Source: JAHIYU01 sp964476155 (GTDB lineage: Bacteria > Krumholzibacteriota > Krumholzibacteriia > LZORAL124-64-63). From it: DNA of 64,000 nucleotides. The DNA is taken from assembly GCA_964476155.1 (NCBI GenBank), contig CAYYYS010000004.1, positions 47,033 through 111,032 of the forward strand, written 5' to 3'. Below are positions 8,552 to 17,045 of the stretch, piece by piece. Position 1 is the stretch's first letter; each line of letters begins with the position of its first letter. The position numbers and the translations under genes are program-made. The notes under the pieces were generated by a model, which made no database searches, was not told the origin of the DNA, and saw only the letters and a list, made by a program, of their open reading frames with translations.

Positions 8552-9718
8552 TCAGTCGGTGGGATTAAAACGACGGATAAGACCATAGCCGTTGTCCCGC
8601 TGGGCGGGGACGAAGCCGACGCCGCGAATCATCTCGTTCAGGTCGTCCTGGGTCAGCGGATGGGTAACCCCGGCGGCCGAAACGACACTCTCCTCCATCA
8701 TCGTGCTGCCCAGGTCATTGGCTCCGTACAGCAGGGTGAGCTGGCCCACGCTCTTGCCCTGGGTCACCCACGACGCCTGGATATTGGCGAAGTTGTCCAG
8801 GGCGATGCGGGATATCGCCAGGGTGCGCAGATAGTCCAGGGCGCCAAGATAACCGCGTGCGTCGACGGACCGCATCAGCTCGGGTATGCGTGACAGGGGC
8901 GTGTTGCCGGGTTGGAAGGTCCAGGGAATGAAGGCGGTGTAGCCGGACGTCTTGTCCTGACTCTCGCGCAGACGCAGCAGGTGCTCGACGCGCTCCGGGT
9001 AGGTCTCGATATGGGCGAACATCATGGTTGCCGTGGTGGGCAGCCCCACGTAGTGGGCCTCTTCGCTGATCTCGATCCACTCGCGGGCCGTGGTCTTCTT
9101 GGGGGCGAGCACGGCGCGAACACGATCATTGAGGATCTCGGCGCCGCCGCCCGGAATCGAATCGAGCCCCGCGGCCTGGAGTCGACGCAATACTTCGAGG
9201 GTGGGAACCTTCGAGACCTTGGCGAAGTGCTGGATCTCATTGGGCGAAAAGCCGTGGATCCACAGGGTGGGGAACTCGGTCTTCAGCGCCCCGAGCATCT
9301 CCTCGTAGGTCTCGATCTTCATCCGGGGATGATGGCCACCCTGCAACAGGATCTGACGGCCGCCCGCGACGATGACCGACCGCACCTTGTCGCGCACCTC
9401 GTCCAGGGTCAGCCAGTAGGCGTCCTGGTCTTCCTTGTGACGGTTGAAGGCGCAGAACTCACAGTCCACGTAACAGAGATTGGTATAGGTGACGTTGCGG
9501 TCGACGACGTAGGTGACGACCTCGGGATCGCTCCGCCGGCGACGCAGGGCCGTGGCGGCGCGACCAAGATCATGCAGGGCCGCGTCCTCGAAGAGCAGCA
9601 GTAGTTCACCGCCGGTCAAACGACGGTCGAGGGCCTCGTCAAGAACCTCGAGGGCGGCGGGCGACGACCGGTCGGGTACGTTGTGATCCTCGTCGGGCGT
9701 GATGATTAGCTCATTCAT
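8552..9718 (-). CDS. mqnC: Dehypoxanthine futalosine cyclase
   Basis: Radical SAM enzyme of the futalosine route to menaquinone; it closes the ring of dehypoxanthine futalosine. 388 residues, as expected. The cluster motif CxxxCxxC appears as Cys82, Cys86 and Cys89 in LCYVDCEFCAFNR. Other family segments are ILLQGGHHP, GFSPNEI, SIPGGGAEIL, TTATMMFAHIET, FIPWTFQPGNT and the C-terminal EMIRGVGFVPAQR. The start overlaps the end of mqnA by 8 bases, so translation is coupled. The pair lies at the end of the polysaccharide transcription unit. The related mqnE product and its neighbours would lie elsewhere. Confidence 0.95.
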   Translation of the reverse strand: MNELIITPDEDHNVPDRSSPAALEVLDEALDRRLTGGELLLLFEDAALHDLGRAATALRRRRSDPEVVTYVVDRNVTYTNLCYVDCEFCAFNRHKEDQDAYWLTLDEVRDKVRSVIVAGGRQILLQGGHHPRMKIETYEEMLGALKTEFPTLWIHGFSPNEIQHFAKVSKVPTLEVLRRLQAAGLDSIPGGGAEILNDRVRAVLAPKKTTAREWIEISEEAHYVGLPTTATMMFAHIETYPERVEHLLRLRESQDKTSGYTAFIPWTFQPGNTPLSRIPELMRSVDARGYLGALDYLRTLAISRIALDNFANIQASWVTQGKSVGQLTLLYGANDLGSTMMEESVVSAAGVTHPLTQDDLNEMIRGVGFVPAQRDNGYGLIRRFNPTD

Positions 9719-10571
9719 GAATTATCCGGGTCAGGTCCACACCCCGTCCGGCGGGACAGATGTCGTGACGCACACATAGTGTATGAAACCGCCTCAGGCC
9801 CGCCAGCTCCCTCTCCCCCAGCACATAGCGGAGCGATGTGCCGAAATAGCCGTGGATGGCCTCGGCCGACGAAACGCCGTCGGGCCCCAGGCGACCTTCG
9901 GTCGCGGCGCGGGCCGCCAGGATGTCCAGACGCTTCAAACCTTCGGCGCAGGAGCGGCCCAACAGGATCCTCAGCTCGGATCTTTCCTCGTCCGACGCGC
10001 GGGCGGCGAAGCGCTTGCCCAGCGCCCAGACCGCGAAGACGAAAGGCAGGCCCGTCATGTCCTTCCAGGTCCCGGCCAGATCGATGACGTGGATGTCGGT
10101 GCGACCTTCCTCGCGAAACCGCCGCTCCGCCGCGAAGCAGCGGTCGCCGATGACCAGGGCCGCCTCGTGATCGTCGAGCAGGGTGTCCACGTGGGGTTCG
10201 AGCACCATAAAATCAGGCTGCACGTCGTACAGGTCGGCGAAAAGGATACGCAGGAGCGCCACCGACGTGCGGCTGCCCCGATCGACGGCCACGTTGCGGA
10301 TCTCGGTGGGCGCGACACGGCTGAAGAGTTTGACGCTGTCGACGGGGCCGTCCGCGGCGATCCCCACACCCGGCACGAGGCTCTCGCCCGCGCCGCGAAA
10401 ATACTCGACCACGGGAATCAGGGCGGCATCGGCCTCGTCGGCGTGCAGCAGTTCCGGCAACACGCTGGGCACCGCGGCGATTACGCGCACCCGCTCGGGC
10501 GCGAGTTCGTCTAGGGCATCCACCAGCGGCCAGGCGTTGAGAAAGGAGACCGTGGCGATACGGTAGGTCAT
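9711..10571 (-). CDS. mqnA: Chorismate dehydratase of the futalosine menaquinone pathway
   Basis: MqnA turns chorismate into 3-enolpyruvylbenzoate, the first committed step of the futalosine pathway. The 286-residue protein begins MTYRIATVSFLNAWPL, the hallmark start of the family, and continues with a periplasmic-binding-protein-like fold (DAALIPVVEYF, SVKLFSR, IGDRC). The ATG at 10571 overlaps the end of the upstream glycosyltransferase gene by 4 bases, and its 3' end overlaps mqnC by 8. Expression therefore seems tied to the polysaccharide genes upstream, unless an internal promoter exists that I do not see. Confidence 0.93.
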   Translation of the reverse strand: MTYRIATVSFLNAWPLVDALDELAPERVRVIAAVPSVLPELLHADEADAALIPVVEYFRGAGESLVPGVGIAADGPVDSVKLFSRVAPTEIRNVAVDRGSRTSVALLRILFADLYDVQPDFMVLEPHVDTLLDDHEAALVIGDRCFAAERRFREEGRTDIHVIDLAGTWKDMTGLPFVFAVWALGKRFAARASDEERSELRILLGRSCAEGLKRLDILAARAATEGRLGPDGVSSAEAIHGYFGTSLRYVLGERELAGLRRFHTLCVRHDICPAGRGVDLTRIIHE

Positions 10572-11770
10572 GGCGTCACATCCCGCACGAGAGTGCGCTG
10601 GTAGAGTTCGCCCAGGTCCCGGGACACGCGATCGATGGAATAGTCGCGCACGACCTGCTCGCGGCCGGCAACGAGGCAGCGTTCCCGCAACGCGGGGTCA
10701 TCGATCAGGCCCGACACGGCCCGGACCAGATCTTCGACATCGTCCGGAGCCGCCAGCAGGCCACTGACACCGTCATCGATCAGGTCCTCGACACCGGGGA
10801 CCCGCGTCCCCACGACCGGCAGGCCACAAGCCATGGCCTCCAGCATGACCATGGACAACCCCTCCCAGCGCGACGATATGACGAACCCGTCGGCGGCTTG
10901 CATGACCTGGGGCAAGTCATCCAGATTGCCCGGCAGGTAGACCCGATCACCCAGTCCAAGCGAAGCCAGGCGCTCCCTGTAGCCGGTCGTCAGCGGTCCC
11001 TCGCCGGCCAGGACCAGGCGCACGTTGCGGCCCCGGTCGCGTAACAGACCGATCACGTCGATCAGCGCCTCGTAGTTCTTGAGTTCGCAATGGCGGCCGG
11101 CGGCCAGAATGAGGAAATCGTCGGGCGCGCAATCGTAGCGGGCGCGAATGACGGCACGCTCCGCCGCGGACAACGGCTCCGGTACCGGCACACCGTTCGG
11201 CACGACGACGAGCCGCTCGGGACACTGCCCCCGCATACTCAGCTCAGCCAGCAACGCCTCCCTGACGTTCTCGGACACCGCCACCACGGCCGCGCATCGG
11301 CTCAACATGCTCCGGTAGGCCCAGCGGCGTCCCTGGGCGCGCGGCAGGCTCACCGCTTCGCCATAGTCGAACTCGCGGTTGCTGTGGACCGTGGGGATCA
11401 CCGTCCGCCGCCCGGCGACGCTCAGCAACAACCCCCAAAAGTTGGCGCCGGGCAAATGGGTCTGCAGCACGTCGATACCGTCGGCGGCCAGGGTGTCCAG
11501 CAGGCTTCGATATCCGTCGCGAACGGACTTGAAACACCGCCACGGCTGCGACGGCGGCGCGACCCGCTGCTCGAAGTGTCGCACGATCACATCGGGGGAA
11601 ATCTTGGCCGAGAGAGGGCCGGGACCGTCGAGGATGTACAGGTGTGATCGATCCCCGGCGGCGGCGCGGGCATTGGCGATCTGAACCGCGAGATGTTCGG
11701 CGCCGCCCATCCGCAGGCTGCCGACCATCTGCGCCGAGGCGAGTGGGGGGCCATCCCCACGCCCTGTCAT
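10568..11770 (-). CDS. GT4-family glycosyltransferase
   Basis: Cytoplasmic GT-B glycosyltransferase of 400 residues. The N-terminal acceptor domain starts MVGSLRMGGAEHLAVQIA, with the glycine-rich loop of the family. The donor domain has LILAAGRHCELKNY, then VLAGEGPL, and the EX7E segment RWEGLSMVMLEAMACGLPVV, then GVSGLLAAPDD. The start ATG at 11770 lies 2 bases after the stop of the ExeA-like gene; an inner ATG 14 residues in (MVGSLR) is also possible. It probably adds a sugar to the lipid-linked repeat unit built by this cluster. Donor sugar unknown. Confidence 0.88.
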   Translation of the reverse strand: MTGRGDGPPLASAQMVGSLRMGGAEHLAVQIANARAAAGDRSHLYILDGPGPLSAKISPDVIVRHFEQRVAPPSQPWRCFKSVRDGYRSLLDTLAADGIDVLQTHLPGANFWGLLLSVAGRRTVIPTVHSNREFDYGEAVSLPRAQGRRWAYRSMLSRCAAVVAVSENVREALLAELSMRGQCPERLVVVPNGVPVPEPLSAAERAVIRARYDCAPDDFLILAAGRHCELKNYEALIDVIGLLRDRGRNVRLVLAGEGPLTTGYRERLASLGLGDRVYLPGNLDDLPQVMQAADGFVISSRWEGLSMVMLEAMACGLPVVGTRVPGVEDLIDDGVSGLLAAPDDVEDLVRAVSGLIDDPALRERCLVAGREQVVRDYSIDRVSRDLGELYQRTLVRDVTP

Positions 11771-11772
11771 GA

Positions 11773-13728
11773 TCAGGGCAACCTGACGATCATGGACCAG
11801 GACGTCAGCCCCTCGTCCTGGGCGGTGATCTGGGCCAGTTGCGCGTCATCGAGCTCGGCAAAGGGACCGACGTGGACCCGATACCAGGTCTTGTCGTTGA
11901 TGACGGCCTCGACGATGAAGGGCAACAGATCGAGTCCCGCGCACCGGCCGGCAAAGACGTCGGCGCGGGCCAGATCCCGGAAAGATCCCAGATGGACATA
12001 GAGGCCCGGTGGCGGCACGGGCAGGGACAGCGTCTGCGAAGATTGTGCCGGTGTCGTGTCGACGACGGTTTCGTCTACGGTGACATCGGGCGTGTCGGTA
12101 CCGCCGTCTGGTGTCGTATCGATGGGGAGAGGATCGGCCGGCGCCGTCTCGCCATCGTCGCTCGGATCAGACGAAACAACTGGATCAGACGAGATAACCG
12201 GATCGGCCGAAACATCCGGCCCGGTCTCGACCATGAGGCTGTCGGCGGTTTCGGTCACCGAACCACCCAGGGAATCGATCGCGGCGAGACCCGCATCGTC
12301 GCTCGAGAGCAGATCCGAGGATTCGCTATCGTCGGGAGCCGTGGTTTCCGTCACCTGGGCCGCGGGCAGGAAAGGCAGAGTGATCAGCCCCCGCTGGTGG
12401 GCAAGCACGACCATGGTGACCACGGACGCCACCACCACGACCAGGGCTATCGCCAGCAACCGCCGCGCGCCGCCACCGCGTCGCGGAACCGCCATGGGTG
12501 GAGAGGCGTCGTCATCCGATTCAGCTTCGGAGTCGTCCGTTTCGGGAACCACCGTGACATCAAGGTCGTCATCGAGAAGATCGTCATCCAGCATATCGGC
12601 GGCGACTCCGGCCGACTCGGCGACACCAGTCTCGGGCTCATCGCCACTTTCTTCAACAGCATCAGGCGTGTCGTCGGCCAGTGCCGAGGCCGTGATGTCG
12701 TCCAACGCCTCGTCAACCGACTCGGGCTCAGGTTCGGGCTCGATGACTTCTTCGGGCTCGGGTTCCGGCGTAGGTTCGGGCTCAGGCACAGGTTCCGGCT
12801 CAGGTGTGGGTTCGGATTCGGACTCCGCCGCGGTGTCACCGGACAACTCCGGCGGCTCGGGTTTGACCAGAGGTGGCGACTCGGAAGCCTGCGCCGCGAC
12901 GGCGGCGACCACCGACTCCTCCACGGGGGACCGGGGCAATGTCGAATCGTCATCGACATGCTCGGTGCGAACCTGGTCGGCGCCATCCACATAGGCTGCC
13001 AGCAGGGCTCGGTCGGCGACCATGTTGACCAGCCGGGGGATGCCGTCGCTGAGCCGGTGGATGTGCTCGATGGCATCCTGGCGAAACACGGATTTTTCGC
13101 AACCGGCCACCTTGACGCGATGCTCGATGTAGTCGCGCGTCTCCTGGGGACCCAGCTTGTCAAGATGATAGTGAACGCGGATCCGCTGACGAATCTGCGC
13201 CAGTTCCGGTTTGTTGACATTGGCACGTAACCCGGGCTGGCCTGCGAGGACGACCTGCAGGGCCTGCTCCTCGGGCGGCCCGAGGTTGGTCAACAGGCGA
13301 ACGCCTTCCAGTGTGGCGTCGTCCAGATTCTGGGCTTCGTCGATGATCAACAGGAGGCGCTGACCGCGACGCATGGTCGCCATGAGTTCGGTCTTCAGGG
13401 CGGTCAGCAGATCGGCGCGGTCCGCGGACGACGGGACTTCGACGTCAAGTTCCACGAGCAGCATCTTGAGCAGCTCGCGAAAATCGAGCTGGGTGACGTT
13501 GATCAGGGCGGTCCGGTAGGTCTTGGTGATGTGCTGGGCCAGGTTGTAGAGCGCAAGCGTCTTGCCGGTGCCGATCTCACCGGTGATCAGGATGATATCC
13601 TCGCCACCCTCCAGTCCGTAGACCAGATGAGCCATCGTCTCCTCGAACGCACTCGACCTGTAGAGGAACTGCAGGTGAGGGCTCAGGGAGAACGGCGAGG
13701 TGAAAAATCCGAAATGTTCGTGGTACAT
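11773..13728 (-). CDS. ExeA/GspA-like AAA ATPase with transmembrane segment and C-terminal SPOR domain
   Basis: 651 residues in four parts. Residues 1-270 are an ExeA-type AAA domain with P-loop GEIGTGKT (50-57) and Walker B LLLIIDEAQNL (Asp130, Glu131). Residues about 270-420 are an acidic linker with PEP-rich repeats. Residues 424-443 form one transmembrane helix after GGGARR. Residues 574-651 are a SPOR-like domain (GLYVHLGSFRDLARA to WYRVHVGPFAEL), which binds denuded peptidoglycan glycans in other proteins. ATPase inside and SPOR outside would link cytoplasmic energy to the wall. ATPases of this class sit in exopolysaccharide and exosortase loci, but their job is poorly known. No PEP-CTERM or exosortase gene is seen here. 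Confidence 0.85.
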   Translation of the reverse strand: MYHEHFGFFTSPFSLSPHLQFLYRSSAFEETMAHLVYGLEGGEDIILITGEIGTGKTLALYNLAQHITKTYRTALINVTQLDFRELLKMLLVELDVEVPSSADRADLLTALKTELMATMRRGQRLLLIIDEAQNLDDATLEGVRLLTNLGPPEEQALQVVLAGQPGLRANVNKPELAQIRQRIRVHYHLDKLGPQETRDYIEHRVKVAGCEKSVFRQDAIEHIHRLSDGIPRLVNMVADRALLAAYVDGADQVRTEHVDDDSTLPRSPVEESVVAAVAAQASESPPLVKPEPPELSGDTAAESESEPTPEPEPVPEPEPTPEPEPEEVIEPEPEPESVDEALDDITASALADDTPDAVEESGDEPETGVAESAGVAADMLDDDLLDDDLDVTVVPETDDSEAESDDDASPPMAVPRRGGGARRLLAIALVVVVASVVTMVVLAHQRGLITLPFLPAAQVTETTAPDDSESSDLLSSDDAGLAAIDSLGGSVTETADSLMVETGPDVSADPVISSDPVVSSDPSDDGETAPADPLPIDTTPDGGTDTPDVTVDETVVDTTPAQSSQTLSLPVPPPGLYVHLGSFRDLARADVFAGRCAGLDLLPFIVEAVINDKTWYRVHVGPFAELDDAQLAQITAQDEGLTSWSMIVRLP

Positions 13729-13848
13729 GGCCTCACTTCAATCAACGACATCACACGGATATGTAGACAAACCTTAGCGATCAGGCGGATGCGAATTCGC
13801 CGGACTTGCACGGAAAATGTACTTGATCAACTTAAGCAGGGCAATGAA

Positions 13849-15411
13849 TCATTCGGAGGACTTGAGTCGGGATGCCGCGAGGTTCCAGGAGAGTAGCAAC
13901 CCCCCGTACATGAAGAAGATACACGCCGCCTTGACGACCGCGACCAGGATGTCGCCCCCCAGGTCGACGCGTATGCTCCAGCCGTCGATCAGGGCGCTCG
14001 TTCCGCTCGGGACGTAGAGGGCGTAGGTGCCGATAACCACGAGACAGTACTTGATCAACGAGGCCGCCCACCGCCCCACGCCCAGCCCGATCCCGTACCG
14101 GTGCAGAATCCACAGCGAGAGCCCGAAATAGAGCACGGCGGCAAAGGTCGACGAGACGGCCAGGCCATTGATCCCGTACTCCCCGATCAGCAGCGCGTTG
14201 CCACCGACGTTGGCCACCAGATAGATCAGCGACAACCAGATCATCTCCCGCAGCCGCTGCAGAGCGTTGAAGACCCGGGCGGTCATCTGGATCAGGACCA
14301 GCGCGGGCAGCCCGAGCACGTAAAGGGACAGGGCTCCCGCGGTTCGCTCGGCGTCGTCGGGCGTGAAGGCGCCGCGCATGAAAAGCACGCGCACGATCTC
14401 GCCGCTGGTCACGCACAGCACGAGCGCCGCCGGCATCACCAGTCGCGCGACCCGCACCACGTTGTCGTGGACGTAGTCGCCGAGCCCCCGCAGGTCGCCG
14501 GCCGAGGCCAGTTCGGACATGCGCGTGAACATGATCACCACGAGCGTGAGGGCGAAGAGTTCGACTCCGAAGAGCAGTATGGTGCCCGCATAGGCGATCG
14601 AGGAGACGTTGCCCGACGCGAGGGTCGTCGCGAATACGCGGTCAACGAACTGGTAGATGATCGAGAAGGCGTGGATCAGCATCAGCATCCAGCACAACGA
14701 CCACAATTCACGCAGGGCGCCCGGCGGCGCACTCGGTGCGACGGGGGCCGCGTTCCGCCCCGTCGTCGCCAACCCCCACAGCAATCCGGCCTGCAGGACG
14801 TTGGACACCCCGAAGCCGAGGGCGAAGGACAGGATCCCGAGGCGGTCATGGAAAATCGCCACCGCCAACAGGATGATCGCCGCGTTCACGACAGGCATGG
14901 CCGCGGCGAAGCGGAAGCGGTTGTTGAGGTTGAGGATCGCCTTGCCCATGATCCCGAACAGGAGCATCACGCCGGGCAGGGCCATCAGGCGGATCATGCG
15001 GGCGGTGTAGGCCTTGGTCTCGTCCGGCAGACCGGGACCGGCGATATCGACGACCAGCCCCGTCCCCGCCATGAGCAACAGGGTATAGGCGGCGGCCGGC
15101 AGCATGAACAGAAACAGAACCTTGTTCTGAAATCCGAACAGCTCCGAGCCCGACAACCGCTCGCGCATCTTGATGATGAACGGCACGACCACGGCCGTGA
15201 ACACGTTGCCGATCACCTGGCTGAAGAAGGTGACCAGGAAGAAGGCCAAGGCGTAGGCGTCGTAGCGGGGGCCGGCGCCGAAGAAATTGGCCATGAGCAT
15301 CTGGGTGGCCAGGCCGAGGGGTTTGACGAGGATGACCAGGGCCATCAGGCGGAGGACGTCGGGAGAGAAGAGGTAGCGTCTGATCAGGGAGGGTGACGCC
15401 GTCTTGTTCAT
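13849..15411 (-). CDS. MurJ/MVF-type lipid-linked oligosaccharide flippase (copy 1)
   Basis: Integral membrane protein of 520 residues with about 13-14 hydrophobic segments. It belongs to the MVF (MurJ) branch of the MOP superfamily: VILVKPLGLATQMLMANFFG at the N-terminus, then FGAGPRYDAYALAFF and later RVLFMRGAFTPDDAERTAGAL, the hallmark loop of MurJ proteins. Its start overlaps the stop of the paralogue at 15408 by 4 bases, so translation is coupled. In a polysaccharide cluster with no Wzx of the usual type, it probably flips the lipid-linked repeat unit. A housekeeping lipid II role is possible but less likely given two copies here. Confidence 0.85.
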   Translation of the reverse strand: MNKTASPSLIRRYLFSPDVLRLMALVILVKPLGLATQMLMANFFGAGPRYDAYALAFFLVTFFSQVIGNVFTAVVVPFIIKMRERLSGSELFGFQNKVLFLFMLPAAAYTLLLMAGTGLVVDIAGPGLPDETKAYTARMIRLMALPGVMLLFGIMGKAILNLNNRFRFAAAMPVVNAAIILLAVAIFHDRLGILSFALGFGVSNVLQAGLLWGLATTGRNAAPVAPSAPPGALRELWSLCWMLMLIHAFSIIYQFVDRVFATTLASGNVSSIAYAGTILLFGVELFALTLVVIMFTRMSELASAGDLRGLGDYVHDNVVRVARLVMPAALVLCVTSGEIVRVLFMRGAFTPDDAERTAGALSLYVLGLPALVLIQMTARVFNALQRLREMIWLSLIYLVANVGGNALLIGEYGINGLAVSSTFAAVLYFGLSLWILHRYGIGLGVGRWAASLIKYCLVVIGTYALYVPSGTSALIDGWSIRVDLGGDILVAVVKAACIFFMYGGLLLSWNLAASRLKSSE

Positions 15412-16979
15412 GCGGACGCTCCGTTGTCACGGATCCGGCGTTCCGAGATGCGCCAAGCCAATAAGACAAGTGCGTAGACAACGCAGATGAACAACGCTTT
15501 GGCGACACCGATCATGATATCGCCGTGGACACGACCCGCCAGACTCCAACCGGACAGCAAGGGACCGAGTCCGCTGAGCCAATAGACCAGGTAGACCACC
15601 CCGCCGATAATGTGGTTCTTGAAAAAGACCCATGCCCAACCACGCACGTCCAGACCGATCCGGTATCGGTGCAGAACCCACAGCGACAGCAGGAAGTGCA
15701 CATAGATGGTGAGGGTTGATGCCAGCGCCAGGCCCATGACCTTCAGGGGTCCGATAAAGAGGAAATTCAGCAGCACGCTGGTGACCAGGAACTGGACCGC
15801 CAGCCAGATCTTCTCCCGCATCCGCTGCAGCGAATGAAAGACCCTGCCGATGATGGCATTGAGGATGATCGCCGGCAAACCCAGGACGTACATGGCGATG
15901 ACGCCCGTGGTGCGCGTCGCGTCGTCGGGCGTGAAGGCGCCGCGCAGGTAGAGAACACGCACCATCTCCTCGCTTACCACACATAAGACCAGGGCCGCGG
16001 GCAGGACCAGGCGCAGTACGCGCCCGAAGTTGTCCCTGATGTAGTCGCTGTACCCGGCGATGTCCTGATCGGCGATCAGCTCCGACAACCGGGTGAACAT
16101 CACCGTGACCAGCGTGAGCGTAAAGAACTGGATCACAAAGGACTTGATCGTCAGGGCGTAGGCCAGCGATGAGATGCTGCCCGACACGAGGGTCGAGGCA
16201 AACATCTTGTCGATGATCCCGTACAACAGCAGAATCGACTGGGACAGCATCAGGGCCCAGCTCAGGGACCACAGTTTTCGGACCGTCCCCTCGGGCAGGC
16301 GCGGGCGCGTGAAGACCACGTGGCCGCAGGTCAGCGTCCTCCCCCACAACATCACCGTCTGGACGACCTGGGAGACGGCGAAGCCCAGGGGCAGGGACCA
16401 GATACCCATTCTCTCGTGGAGCAAAAGAACCGTGACCAGCACGATCACGGCGTTGACCATGGGCATGCCGGTCGCCAGCCGATACTTGCGGTTCAGGTTG
16501 AGGGTGGCCTTGAGGACGGCCACGACCACAATCAGGATCCCCGGCAGCGCCAGCAGCCGTATCATGCGAATCGCATAGTTGCGGGTTTCTTCATCCAGGC
16601 CGGGTCCGACCAGATCCACGAGCGGAGTGGGCCAGGCGAAAATCAGGGTCGCACCGACCACCGCGGGCACTACGAACATGGCCATCATCGAGTTCTGGAA
16701 CCCCACCAACTCGCGGGGGTCGAGCTTGTCGCGCAGCTTGATGACGTGCGGAACCGCCACGCTCGTGTAGACGTGGCCGAGCACCGCGCCGCCGAACATG
16801 ACGATGTAGATGGCCAGGGCGTAGGCGTCGTAGCGCGGACCGGCGCCGAAGTACTTGGCGACCAGCATCTGCGTGATCAGGCCAAGGGGCTTGAGCAGCA
16901 CGACCATGGCCATCAGGCGCAGGATTTCCGGATCGAAGAGGTACTTGCTCGCCAGCGCCTTGAAGTTACTTATCCCCAT
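15408..16979 (-). CDS. MurJ/MVF-type lipid-linked oligosaccharide flippase (copy 2)
   Basis: Paralogue of the next gene, with the same landmarks: VVLLKPLGLITQMLVAKYFG, FGAGPRYDAYALA and RVLYLRGAFTPDDATRTTGV. ATG 16979 (MGISNFK) is preferred because TGGAG precedes it by six bases and the protein then lines up with copy 1; an ATG at 17024 adds 15 residues. The length is 523 residues from 16979. The two copies differ throughout, so the duplication is old. Two flippases could handle two substrates or act as a heteromer; the sequence does not decide. Confidence 0.85.
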   Translation of the reverse strand: MGISNFKALASKYLFDPEILRLMAMVVLLKPLGLITQMLVAKYFGAGPRYDAYALAIYIVMFGGAVLGHVYTSVAVPHVIKLRDKLDPRELVGFQNSMMAMFVVPAVVGATLIFAWPTPLVDLVGPGLDEETRNYAIRMIRLLALPGILIVVVAVLKATLNLNRKYRLATGMPMVNAVIVLVTVLLLHERMGIWSLPLGFAVSQVVQTVMLWGRTLTCGHVVFTRPRLPEGTVRKLWSLSWALMLSQSILLLYGIIDKMFASTLVSGSISSLAYALTIKSFVIQFFTLTLVTVMFTRLSELIADQDIAGYSDYIRDNFGRVLRLVLPAALVLCVVSEEMVRVLYLRGAFTPDDATRTTGVIAMYVLGLPAIILNAIIGRVFHSLQRMREKIWLAVQFLVTSVLLNFLFIGPLKVMGLALASTLTIYVHFLLSLWVLHRYRIGLDVRGWAWVFFKNHIIGGVVYLVYWLSGLGPLLSGWSLAGRVHGDIMIGVAKALFICVVYALVLLAWRISERRIRDNGASA

Positions 16980-17045
16980 AGGCGACTCCAGGGAGACGAG
17001 CATCCCGTGACGATCCATTGACATGGGGATTGGCGGTCGACGGCA

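Noticed and set aside
11839..13230. Long plus-strand frames opposite the ExeA-like gene
   Set aside because: Low-complexity Ser/Thr- or Arg-rich translations without motifs; shadows of the acidic linker on the other strand.
14101..17021. Plus-strand frames opposite the two flippase genes
   Set aside because: Gln/Glu/His/Arg-rich translations typical of antisense reading through hydrophobic membrane-protein codons.
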